A DNA stretch of 64,000 nt from Stratiformator vulcanicus (GTDB taxonomy: Bacteria > Planctomycetota > Planctomycetia > Planctomycetales > Planctomycetaceae), in NCBI RefSeq assembly GCF_007744515.1, contig NZ_CP036268.1, forward strand, positions 1 through 64,000, given 5' to 3'. The stretch's first letter is position 1, and each line of letters begins with the position of its first letter. Made by a program: the position numbers and the translations under genes. Below the pieces are notes generated by a model, which was given only the letters and a program-made list of their open reading frames with translations, was not told the DNA's origin and made no database searches. Positions 55,658 through 63,758 of this stretch are shown here, piece after piece.

Positions 55658-55880
55658 GGGGTTCGCTCGCGGCTTTCCCGCCGGCTGCCCTGTTTTTTGA
55701 TCAAACCAGGCAATTGAATTGTCCCGTTTTTGCGGAGAAAGCCCGGGCGAGCGGCAGGGTGTCCGGGCTCGCAGAGCAGGCCCGTCGGGGCGCCGGGCAT
55801 GGCTGCGCTATCAACCAATTCATCGCCAGATGCGATCGACTGGGGGCAGGCGAAAGCGCCTGTCCCCAGCCACCCGTCGG
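55658..55880 (+). repeat. Long duplicated segment with REP-B hairpin, copy 1
   Basis: This stretch and 56761-56996 align over their whole lengths with scattered differences (about three quarters to four fifths identical by eye). Each ends with a REP-B hairpin (here 55840-55869, stem CTGGGGGCAGGCG with one G-T pair, loop AAAG) and CCACCCGTCGG. No gene is seen in 55544-55890. Confidence 0.75.
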
Positions 55881-55890
55881 AGTAGAAGTC

Positions 55891-56718
55891 ATGTTATCTA
55901 TCGTTAAAGGCCAGTTGAAAAACACGGCCGTCTTTTTCATCGTTTTTAGTTCGTTGGCGATATTGATGCCGGCCAGCAGTGGCGGTGATGCCTCTGATGT
56001 TTCGAAGACTGTTCTGGGTTACGTAAAGCCTTCGAATGTACGACCGCCGGAAAAATCTCTCTTTTGGAACGACGAATTCAAATACGATGTTTCGGCTAGC
56101 TACTTAACCGTTAAGCCCGTTCGCGATGCGAAAACAGGCGATATCGTCATCCCGTCGCTGATTATTGTTGTTCCCGAAGAGGCCTTTGAGGCAAATGCAA
56201 GCGAGCGTGCCGGTGATGTGAAACGGGTGCTCTCCAATTCACTCTATTACAACGAGCTTAAAGAGGGTGATGTGTTTGCGGTGCCGGGCGCGGGGACCGG
56301 TGTTTATAAAATTGCGAGTGTTGATATTGAGAAGCCGACAGTCACGCTCGAAATGCTGGCTGAGGATGTCATTGATTCGCTGGGCGTCGATGCTCCGCGG
56401 GGGCCGGTGGTGCTGTTCGGCCCTTCAGTCAGCTCTCTTAATCCGTTCGCCCTCACACTTGAGGCCAATGATCGCGGTAAAAAAACCGCCGCCTTCGATC
56501 TCGATGTTGTCGAGATTCGGGTCAGCGGCTCCAAAGTTCGCCGGGGCAATCAAAAGATTCGACTCGCTGAGGGTCGTTTCAGGGCCTATAAAGGCGCTGT
56601 CTTGCCGATAGGTGGGCTCGGCTTCAAAATCGTTAATGTCGTGCTGCCGGATGAAAAGCGTCAAATCGCCGGGTGGATTGAGCTCTCGAAAGAGCCGCCG
56701 ATCAAGCTCCGTCCGTGA
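55891..56718 (+). CDS. Secreted protein of unknown function
   Basis: A 275-residue protein with a signal peptide (AVFFIVFSSLAILMPASSGG) and a beta-rich mature part: YLTVKPVRDAKTGDIVIPSLIIVVP, GVYKIASVDIEKPTVTLEMLAEDV, FALTLEANDRGKKTAAFDLDVVEIRVSGSKVR. No Cys and no catalytic motif are apparent. The start follows the REP-B hairpin by 21 bases, leaving little room for a separate ribosome-binding site (GGAGTAGAAG precedes the ATG). Role unknown; grouped by position with the secreted proteins to its left. Confidence 0.72.
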   Translation: MLSIVKGQLKNTAVFFIVFSSLAILMPASSGGDASDVSKTVLGYVKPSNVRPPEKSLFWNDEFKYDVSASYLTVKPVRDAKTGDIVIPSLIIVVPEEAFEANASERAGDVKRVLSNSLYYNELKEGDVFAVPGAGTGVYKIASVDIEKPTVTLEMLAEDVIDSLGVDAPRGPVVLFGPSVSSLNPFALTLEANDRGKKTAAFDLDVVEIRVSGSKVRRGNQKIRLAEGRFRAYKGAVLPIGGLGFKIVNVVLPDEKRQIAGWIELSKEPPIKLRP

Positions 56719-56760
56719 TACGAGTTCACCAACGCCGGGGGCAATATGCCCCCGTGGGAA

Positions 56761-56996
56761 GGGGTTTGCTTACGGCTTGCACGCCGGCTGTCCGGTTTTT
56801 TGATGAAGATGAAATCGGGCAACGGAATCGTCCCCATTTTGGGGAGATAGCCCTGGCGAGCGGCGGGATGTCCAAGGGCCGGGCTCACAGAGCAGGCCTC
56901 TGCGAGCGCTTGGCATGGCTGCGCTATCAACCAATTCATCGCGAGATGCGACCCACTGGGGGCAGGCGAAAGCGCCTGCCCCCAGCCACCCGTCGG
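56761..56996 (+). repeat. Long duplicated segment with REP-B hairpin, copy 2
   Basis: Counterpart of 55658-55880. The REP-B hairpin at 56956-56985 is perfect here (13-bp stem, loop AAAG). The segment runs straight into the second 62-bp repeat. Confidence 0.75.
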
Positions 56997-57055
56997 CTCA
57001 TTTTCCCTTTGCAACTTCAAAATTTCACTAATCAACTTCCGCTTGCGCTTCTGGC
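56994..57055 (+). repeat. 62-bp dispersed repeat, copy 2
   Basis: Matches 49014-49075. It lacks the left arm of the terminator found with copy 1. It ends 60 bases before the next start codon. Confidence 0.65.
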
Positions 57056-57114
57056 TTTGATGCGAGAGGGGGACTATTCTCGATGTCCTCCACAAATCGC
57101 TGTTCTTTGCCGGA

Positions 57115-60100
57115 ATGCTGATGCGCCCGATCTACCGCCTGCCGATTGCACTTATCGCTGCTTCGATTCTGATCTACTCGGGCCGACCGCTTGCGGCTGG
57201 TGACGGCAACGACGTTTTGCGGCCCGATAATCTGGTCGCGTGGTGCATCGTGCCTTTCGATGCGAAGGATCGCGGGCCGGCGGAACGGGCGGCGATGCTG
57301 AAGGAATTGGACGTCTCCCATTGTGCTTATGACTGGCGGCGGGAGCATGTGCCGACGTTCGAGGACGAGATTCTTCAGTACCGCGAGCACGGCATCGAAT
57401 TCTTTGCCTTCTGGAGCGAACACCCGCGGGCGTTCGAGCTCTTCGAAAAGTACGACCTGCATCCGCAGATCTGGAAGACCGCACCCAGTCCTGCGGGCGA
57501 CTCCGACGAGGCCCGCGTCGAAGCGGCGGTCAAGTCGCTGACGCCGTTAGTCACAAGGGCGGGCGAACTCGGTTCGAAGTTTGGCCTCTACAACCACGGC
57601 GGCTGGGGCGGAGAGCCGGCGAACCTCGTGGCGGTGTGCCGACGCTTCCGCGAACTCGGGCATGAGCACGTCGGGATCGTCTACAACTTCCATCACGCCC
57701 ACGGGCATATCGAAGATTGGCCCGAAGTCTTCGCGGCGATGAAGCCTTATTTGCTGTGCCTGAATCTCAACGGGATGAACGAGGGTGCGAAGCCGAAAAT
57801 CGTCCCGATCGGCCAAGGTCGGCACGAAGCCGAGATGATCCGCGTCGTTGTCGAAAGCGATTACGACGGGCCGATCGGCGTCCTCGATCACCGGAGTGAA
57901 ATCGACGCCCGCGAGGCGCTCAAGCAGAATTTGGAGGGGCTTGCGGAGCTTCGAAAGAAGTTCGCCAAGGACGACAAACCGCAAGAGGATCGAGATGTCA
58001 GTGCAACCGAGCCGAAGAGCGCCGAAGGAGAATTCCCCTACGATCCGCAACTCATTTCCGCACTCATCAATGAGGCCAGCAAGGAGGGCGATGCGAAACG
58101 CGGGGCGGCCGTCTTCGCATCTGCGAAAACCGCTTGCCTCTCATGTCATCGTGTCGGAGCGCACGGCGGCAAGGTCGGGCCGGAGCTATCAAAAATTGCC
58201 GCGGAGAAGAAGCTGCCGCACATTGTGGAATCGATCTTCTGGCCCAAGCGCGAGGTCAAACCGGAGTACGTGGTGCATCAGGTGCTCACGATCGACGGCC
58301 GCATTCGATCGGGTTTTCGTCATGCCGAAGATGACGACCACTTCACCCTTCGTGACGCGAACACCGGCAAGCTCACGGCGATCCCGCAGGATGAGATCGA
58401 CGATGTCTTTACCGGCAGCACGCCGATGCCCGCCGCTTTGGCGAAAGCGATGTCGCGTCGCCAACAGGTCGATCTGATCCGGTTTCTGTCGGAACTCGGT
58501 CGCGGCGAGGACGGCACCGTCACAGACGGAGTTCCTCCGGAAATTGATTCCCTGTTAGCCCGCCTCGGCTCGCACGCACCGGCTGACTTCCCTCTCTCAA
58601 AGGCACCGCTGGAACCGGCGCATTGGCCGAACGCATCGCATCGGGTCAATCGTGATCGCATCTACGATTTCTACACAAAGCAGGCGGAGCATTTCCGGCG
58701 AAGCGGTCCACCGCCGATGTTGCTGAAGGCCTATCCCGGACTCGACGGAGCCGATACCGGGCACTGGGGCAATCAGACAGAATCGACGTGGCGCGACGAC
58801 CGCTGGAACAAGATGCGGCTTGGCTCGGTGCAGGCGGGCGTGCTGAATCTTGATGGTCGCCGGATCGCGCGGGCGATCTGCCTGCGGCTCGGCGACCATG
58901 CGGTCTGCTTCAATCCCGACACGCACACCTATGAGGCATTCTGGAAAGGCGGCTTCGTCAGTTATTCATCGACCCGGCGGGGCTTTCTCGGGGGGATGAA
59001 AGTCGACGGCAAACTCCTGTCGCTGCCCGCGTTCAAGCCTCGTCCACAGCCGGTCGAGTATCTGGGTTTCCACCGAGCGGGAAACGAAGTCGCGTTTCAC
59101 TTTCGAGCCGAGGGCAGCGAGTATCTCGAAATCCCGCGGGTGGTTGCGGGGAAGCTCACCCGTACGATCGTCCCTTTTGAAGATCATCCGTTTCAATCGC
59201 TCTTGACCGGAAGCGATCCGACTTCGCCCAAGGTGTATGAGACGGAAATCGCCCTTGGCGACGGGTCGCCCTACGCGATCGACACGATCACGGTTCCGGA
59301 GCAGACCGAAGACAACTCGTTGTTCTTTTTCGGAGGGCACGACTTCCTGCCCGACGGCTCGGCAATGCTCTGCACGATGCAGGGGGACGTCTGGCACGTC
59401 AGCGGACTCGACTCCGGCACCGCACGATGGCGGCGATTCGCATCGGGGCTGCATCATCCGCAGGGTCTCGTCGTCGACGAAGATGGGGCGGTGTTCGTGC
59501 AGTGCCGGGACGCGTTGATGCGACTGACCGACGAGGACGGCGATGGCTCCGCCGACTATTACGAATGCTTCGACAAGTCGTTTAAGACATCGCCCGCCGG
59601 TCACGATTTTATTTGCGGGTTGGAGCGCGATGCCGACGGGAATTTCTACACCTCCTCGGGTAATCAGGGCCTGTTGAGAATCGGCGCCGATGGCGAATCG
59701 TCCGAAGTCATTGCGACCGGCTTTCGCAATCCCGACGGTCTCGGCCTGTTGCCCGATGGCACGATTTCGGTCCCCGCCTCGGAAGGCAGTTGGACGCCGG
59801 CCTCGATGATCTGTGCGGTCACACCGAAAGAAATCCAAAGCGGTGGTCGTCCGCACTTCGGCTATCGCGGTCCGCGGGGCGGCAAGCCGCCGTCGTTGCC
59901 GTTGGCTTATCTACCGCGAGCCCTCGACAACTCCAGCGGCGGACAGGTCTTCGTCGACGGCGATCGCTGGGGTCCGCTCAGCGATCAGCTCTTGCATCTT
60001 TCATTCGGAATGGGCTCGTGGTTTACGGTCCTGCGTGACGAAGTTGACGGCGTTCCGCAGGGGGCCGTGGTGCCGATGACCGGGGACTTTCTCTCCGGTG

Positions 60101-61098
60101 TGCATCGGGGTCGCTTCCGTCCGCAGGATGGCCAGCTCTATGTCACCGGTATGCAGGGCTGGGGTTCTTATACGATCGCCGATGGATGCTTTCAGCGGGT
60201 GCGATATACAGGGGCGAAGTTTCAGACTCCGATTGGCTTTCACGTGCACGAGAACGGGGTACGCGTTGAGTTCGCCGAGCCGGTTGCCGCAGAAGTCGCC
60301 ACCGAACCGAAAAGCCACTTCGCCCAAAGCTGGAACTACCGCTACAGCGGCGGCTACGGCTCCCCCGAGTACTCGCCATCGCACCCCGGCGTTGCCGGTC
60401 ATGACCCGCTCGAGATCGCATCTGCTCATGTCCTGGACAACGGGACGTCGCTCTTCGTGGAGATTCCCGAGATCCAGCCGGTCAGCCAATTGCATCTGCG
60501 ATTGAACGTCAATCGCGCGGGCGAAGTCCCGACGGCAAACCCCGCGGGAACCGGGCACGACCTGTTCGTCACGGTTCACCGTCTCGACGCCCCCTTCACC
60601 GGCTTCCCCGGCTACGTCGAGCGGGACAAGCTGATCGCCGTTCATCCGCTGCTATCGGACATGCGGCTCAATGCGGCGCGGAAGCCGAACCCGTGGCGGA
60701 ACGAGGTCAAAGGCGCTCAGCCGATCCGCGTCCTGACGGGTGAGAATCTCAGCTATCAGACTCGCGAGTTGACGGTCACCGCCGGGGAGCCGATCGCCTT
60801 CACGCTCGCCAATCCCGATGTCGTGCCGCACAACTGGGTGCTCGCCAAACGCGGCACGCTGCGAAGTGTTGGCGAACTCGCCAACAAGCTGATCGCCGAT
60901 CCCGACGCCTTCGCCCGGCACTACGTCCCGAAGACGGCCGACGTGCTCGTGCATACCGATGTCGTGGGTCCGGGCGACGAGCAAACGATCTACTTCAAGG
61001 CCCCTGAAGAACCGGGGCGCTACCCGTTCCTATGCACCTTTCCGGGTCACTGGATGGTCATGAACGGGACGATGGTCGTAGGAGTTGTGGATGAGTGA
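57115..61098 (+). CDS. Four-module secreted redox protein: TIM barrel, cytochrome c, sugar-dehydrogenase-like, cupredoxin
   Basis: A 1327-residue protein with a signal peptide (IALIAASILIYSGRPLAAG). Residues about 35-285 resemble a sugar-phosphate isomerase/epimerase TIM barrel (GSKFGLYNHGGWGGEP, HVGIVYNFHHAHGH). A class I cytochrome c-like domain follows, with CLSCH at 341-345 (CxxCH) inside the PVC-type pattern GDAKRGAAVFASAKTACLSCH. Residues about 500-1090 hold a beta-propeller like PQQ/sorbosone dehydrogenases (FASGLHHPQGLVVDEDGAVFV, GFRNPDGLGLLPDG). The C-terminal 110 residues are a cupredoxin: His in VVPHNWVLAK (about 1239) and Cys1307, His1312, Met1314 in CTFPGHWM. Together these suggest sugar oxidation with electrons passing from propeller to haem to copper. 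Confidence 0.85.
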   Translation: MLMRPIYRLPIALIAASILIYSGRPLAAGDGNDVLRPDNLVAWCIVPFDAKDRGPAERAAMLKELDVSHCAYDWRREHVPTFEDEILQYREHGIEFFAFWSEHPRAFELFEKYDLHPQIWKTAPSPAGDSDEARVEAAVKSLTPLVTRAGELGSKFGLYNHGGWGGEPANLVAVCRRFRELGHEHVGIVYNFHHAHGHIEDWPEVFAAMKPYLLCLNLNGMNEGAKPKIVPIGQGRHEAEMIRVVVESDYDGPIGVLDHRSEIDAREALKQNLEGLAELRKKFAKDDKPQEDRDVSATEPKSAEGEFPYDPQLISALINEASKEGDAKRGAAVFASAKTACLSCHRVGAHGGKVGPELSKIAAEKKLPHIVESIFWPKREVKPEYVVHQVLTIDGRIRSGFRHAEDDDHFTLRDANTGKLTAIPQDEIDDVFTGSTPMPAALAKAMSRRQQVDLIRFLSELGRGEDGTVTDGVPPEIDSLLARLGSHAPADFPLSKAPLEPAHWPNASHRVNRDRIYDFYTKQAEHFRRSGPPPMLLKAYPGLDGADTGHWGNQTESTWRDDRWNKMRLGSVQAGVLNLDGRRIARAICLRLGDHAVCFNPDTHTYEAFWKGGFVSYSSTRRGFLGGMKVDGKLLSLPAFKPRPQPVEYLGFHRAGNEVAFHFRAEGSEYLEIPRVVAGKLTRTIVPFEDHPFQSLLTGSDPTSPKVYETEIALGDGSPYAIDTITVPEQTEDNSLFFFGGHDFLPDGSAMLCTMQGDVWHVSGLDSGTARWRRFASGLHHPQGLVVDEDGAVFVQCRDALMRLTDEDGDGSADYYECFDKSFKTSPAGHDFICGLERDADGNFYTSSGNQGLLRIGADGESSEVIATGFRNPDGLGLLPDGTISVPASEGSWTPASMICAVTPKEIQSGGRPHFGYRGPRGGKPPSLPLAYLPRALDNSSGGQVFVDGDRWGPLSDQLLHLSFGMGSWFTVLRDEVDGVPQGAVVPMTGDFLSGVHRGRFRPQDGQLYVTGMQGWGSYTIADGCFQRVRYTGAKFQTPIGFHVHENGVRVEFAEPVAAEVATEPKSHFAQSWNYRYSGGYGSPEYSPSHPGVAGHDPLEIASAHVLDNGTSLFVEIPEIQPVSQLHLRLNVNRAGEVPTANPAGTGHDLFVTVHRLDAPFTGFPGYVERDKLIAVHPLLSDMRLNAARKPNPWRNEVKGAQPIRVLTGENLSYQTRELTVTAGEPIAFTLANPDVVPHNWVLAKRGTLRSVGELANKLIADPDAFARHYVPKTADVLVHTDVVGPGDEQTIYFKAPEEPGRYPFLCTFPGHWMVMNGTMVVGVVDE

Positions 61099-61242
61099 TC
61101 GCTGAACAGGCATGCCGATTGCGTCGGTAATTTGCGGCGCGCATTGCGAACCGCACATTGCTGGCGTGTGTCGAGCGGCTTAGACTGATAAGGGGCCCGG
61201 CTCGGGCCGAACGGTACCGACTTTCAAAATTCGAGGGCACGC

Positions 61243-62616
61243 TTGGGCGATCCGAAACGCGACCAGTTACAAGTCAAACAAAAGCGGGCGGTGCTCGCGG
61301 CGGTGATCACTCCCGACGATCCGCTCTCCAAAGAACACGCATTGGATGAACTGAAGGGGCTGGTTGAAACCGCGGGCGTGATGGTCGTCGGCGAGTTGAT
61401 CCAGAACCGGCAGAATCCGCATCCCGCGCACTGCCTCGGCACCGGCAAGCTCGAAGAGCTGGCCGAACTGGCCAAGGCGACCGACGCCGAGCTGATCATC
61501 TTCGACAACAATCTCTCGCCCGCTCAGGGGCGAAATCTTGAAGAGCAGACCGGCACGGTCATCGTCGATCGCAGCGAGGTCATTCTCGACATCTTCGCTT
61601 CGAACGCCCGGACGTACGAAGCGAAGTTGCAGGTGGAACTGGCGCAATTGCTCTACTTCCGCCCGCGGCTAAAACGGCTGTGGACGCACTTGGAACGAAT
61701 CGAAGGTGGTGTGGGAGCCGGGCGCGGTCCCGGTGAAAAGCAGCTCGAGACCGACCGCCGCTTGCTCGATCGACGGGTCGCGGAATTAAAGCGAAAGCTC
61801 GGCGAAGTCGAGGGGCGTCGCCGCCGTGCGGTCGATGCCCGCGATGAGAATCCGACGGTTTCGCTCGTCGGCTACACCAACGCCGGCAAGAGCACCTTGA
61901 TGAACGCCCTCACGGGGGCCGATGTCTATGTGGCGAACAAGCTCTTCGCGACACTCGATACCCGGACGCGGAAGTGGTCGGTCCCGAACTGGGGCGAGTT
62001 GCTGCTGTCCGACACGGTCGGGTTCGTTCGCAATCTGCCGCACCACTTGGTGGCGTCGTTCCGCTCAACGCTCGAAGAGGCCCGGCAGGCCGATCTGCTG
62101 CTGCACGTCGTCGATGCGAGTAATCCGGAAGCCGAGGAACAGATTCGGACGGTCTACGAGGTGCTCGAAGAGATCGGCGTTGAGACCGACAGCGTGCAGC
62201 TCGTCTTCAACAAGATCGACAAGGCGGAAGCCGAAGGGCCGTCCACGCTCGATATCTTAAGGCGTGAGTTTCCCGATGCGGTCTCCGTCAGCGCCGCTAC
62301 CGGTCGCGGGATCGAACGCCTGACGGAACTCGTCACCATACGGTTGGGTGACGGCTATGTCGACGCGGTGATCGATACCTCCGCGGGCAACGGCAAGCTG
62401 CTCGCCTTCCTCGCGGCACACGGCGTGATTCAGAATCGGGACTACGTCGATTCACGTGTCCGCGTTGAAGTTCGCCTGCCGCGGACGACGGCCGACCGCA
62501 TCTTCGCGGATGAGTCGTTAGTGGATGAGGACACGAAGTTCGAACTCCTTTCGGCAAAGTCGGGAGAATCGCTGGGCGACCCGCTCCAACCCGCAACGCA
62601 CGCGGCTTCAGGGTGA
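61243..62616 (+). CDS. hflX: GTPase HflX
   Basis: Ribosome-associated GTPase that splits stalled 70S ribosomes under stress. The 457-residue protein has the HflX N-terminal domain (VMVVGELIQNRQNPHPAHCLGTGK, FDNNLSPAQGRNLE), a helical linker with RIEGGVGAGRGPGEKQLETDRR, and a G domain with G1 GYTNAGKS (210-217), G3 DTVGFVRNLPH (257-267) and G4 NKID (323-326). A C-terminal extension of about 60 residues is present. The TTG start at 61243 has GAGGG upstream and gives the family N-terminus. Single gene; a REP-A copy follows by 20 bases. Confidence 0.94.
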   Translation: MGDPKRDQLQVKQKRAVLAAVITPDDPLSKEHALDELKGLVETAGVMVVGELIQNRQNPHPAHCLGTGKLEELAELAKATDAELIIFDNNLSPAQGRNLEEQTGTVIVDRSEVILDIFASNARTYEAKLQVELAQLLYFRPRLKRLWTHLERIEGGVGAGRGPGEKQLETDRRLLDRRVAELKRKLGEVEGRRRRAVDARDENPTVSLVGYTNAGKSTLMNALTGADVYVANKLFATLDTRTRKWSVPNWGELLLSDTVGFVRNLPHHLVASFRSTLEEARQADLLLHVVDASNPEAEEQIRTVYEVLEEIGVETDSVQLVFNKIDKAEAEGPSTLDILRREFPDAVSVSAATGRGIERLTELVTIRLGDGYVDAVIDTSAGNGKLLAFLAAHGVIQNRDYVDSRVRVEVRLPRTTADRIFADESLVDEDTKFELLSAKSGESLGDPLQPATHAASG

Positions 62617-62636
62617 ATTGAATCGCAACGCTCAAC

Positions 62637-62857
62637 AAACAAGCCCGTCGCCAAGCAAGAGACTTACTCACGAAATCACGAAAGAGTTTAAAGCTTATGA
62701 TCAGATGCGAAGCATTTTTAAGATGATCAACTGCGCTAATTCTCGCGATGATAAAGTCGCGATCTCAAGTCGCGTGGGCTTTTCCTATTTTCGGGCAACC
62801 CTTTCCATACAATGGGAATTTGCGAGCTAATCCCTTGCTGGCGTTGCGGGCTTGTTT
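62637..62857. repeat. Inverted pair of REP-A copies between hflX and Uma2
   Basis: Forward copy 62637-62663 (AACAAGCCCGTCGCC...) and reverse copy 62828-62857 (TAATCCCTTGCTGGCG, then TTGCGGGCTTGTTT), 164 bases apart. Nothing else is seen between them. Confidence 0.75.
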
Positions 62858-62908
62858 GCGTTCAGAATTATTTTCGAACTCTTAGGGCACTTCTTAAAGA
62901 CGTTTGCC

Positions 62909-63541
62909 ATGTCGACATCCCGCAGCATTGACGACGTGATCCATCACCCGCGACCGGGTGAGCCGGCGTACTTCATCGCGGAGTTCTGGCCCGATCAAGG
63001 CCGGTGGAGCGAAGAGGCTTATTTTCGGCTCCCCAAGCAGCAGGGCGTGGAACTTGTTGACGGTCGATTGGAGATGCTTGCTGTGCCGACAACTACTCAT
63101 CAGCGGCTCATGAAATGGGTGTTTCGACTCTTGATGATCAGCGTCGATGATCGCGGCTTGGGCGAAACGTTTCCGGCTGGGTTGCGGGTTCGAATCCGAG
63201 CTGGAAATGTCCGCGAGCCCGATGTCGTTGTTGTTCTAAATCGCCGACCGGGAGCCGACGAAAATCGAGCTCTCAATCACGCCGACCTCGCTGTTGAAGT
63301 CGTCAGTCCCAGTGATCCCGATCGCGATTGGGTTGAAAAGCACCGCGATTATGCGGAGGCCGGCATCAGCGAATATTGGATCGTCGACCCACGCGACCGC
63401 ACGTTGACGATCTTCTCACTCGACGAGGCCGGCGTTTATCAACAGGCGGGTCGCTGCGCAAGCGGGCAGACCGCGCGATCAACCTTGCTGCCTGACGTGA
63501 CCGTAGTCATCGATGAGCTTTTTGCCTGCGTGGGCGAGTGA
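62909..63541 (+). CDS. Uma2-family PD-(D/E)XK nuclease-like protein (copy 2)
   Basis: A 210-residue Uma2 protein: VELVDGRLEM, NVREPDVVVVL, DLAVEVVSPSD (E-x-V), EKHRDYAEAGISEYWIVDP. It shares the family motifs and length with the 24344 gene but is not a close copy. ATG 62909 is chosen; an upstream frame start would add 19 poorly conserved residues. A reverse REP-A copy lies 51 bases upstream. No function is established for the family; restriction-like or mobile-element roles have been suggested. Standing alone, with the REP-A pair before it. Confidence 0.9.
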   Translation: MSTSRSIDDVIHHPRPGEPAYFIAEFWPDQGRWSEEAYFRLPKQQGVELVDGRLEMLAVPTTTHQRLMKWVFRLLMISVDDRGLGETFPAGLRVRIRAGNVREPDVVVVLNRRPGADENRALNHADLAVEVVSPSDPDRDWVEKHRDYAEAGISEYWIVDPRDRTLTIFSLDEAGVYQQAGRCASGQTARSTLLPDVTVVIDELFACVGE

Positions 63542-63758
63542 CAAGCTGAGCAGTTGGCTTTGACGGCCGGATGACGTGGATCACGGTTCGTCTTGGATCG
63601 AGTGAAAGTCCCCATCGAAGTCGATTTGATGCCGTGATGTCACCACCGAGGCGAATTTGCGGATGCAGGGGCTTACATGGGCCTCCTTCCCCGTTTAGGC
63701 TTTCTGATCGACCTCAACGCTTTCTTTCAGTGACGTTTCATCCGATCGAGGAATTGAA

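Noticed and set aside
55714-55890. N-terminal extension of the 55891 gene through the duplicated repeat segment
   Set aside because: The added 59 residues come from a non-coding repeat also found at 56761, and a signal peptide starts at ATG 55891.
58966-59856. A 296-codon minus-strand open frame inside the four-module redox gene
   Set aside because: The plus-strand frame continues through it with recognisable propeller blades.
63187-63205. A tRNA T-arm-like string GGGTTCGAATCCGAG
   Set aside because: It is within the conserved coding sequence of Uma2 and no cloverleaf can be drawn around it.
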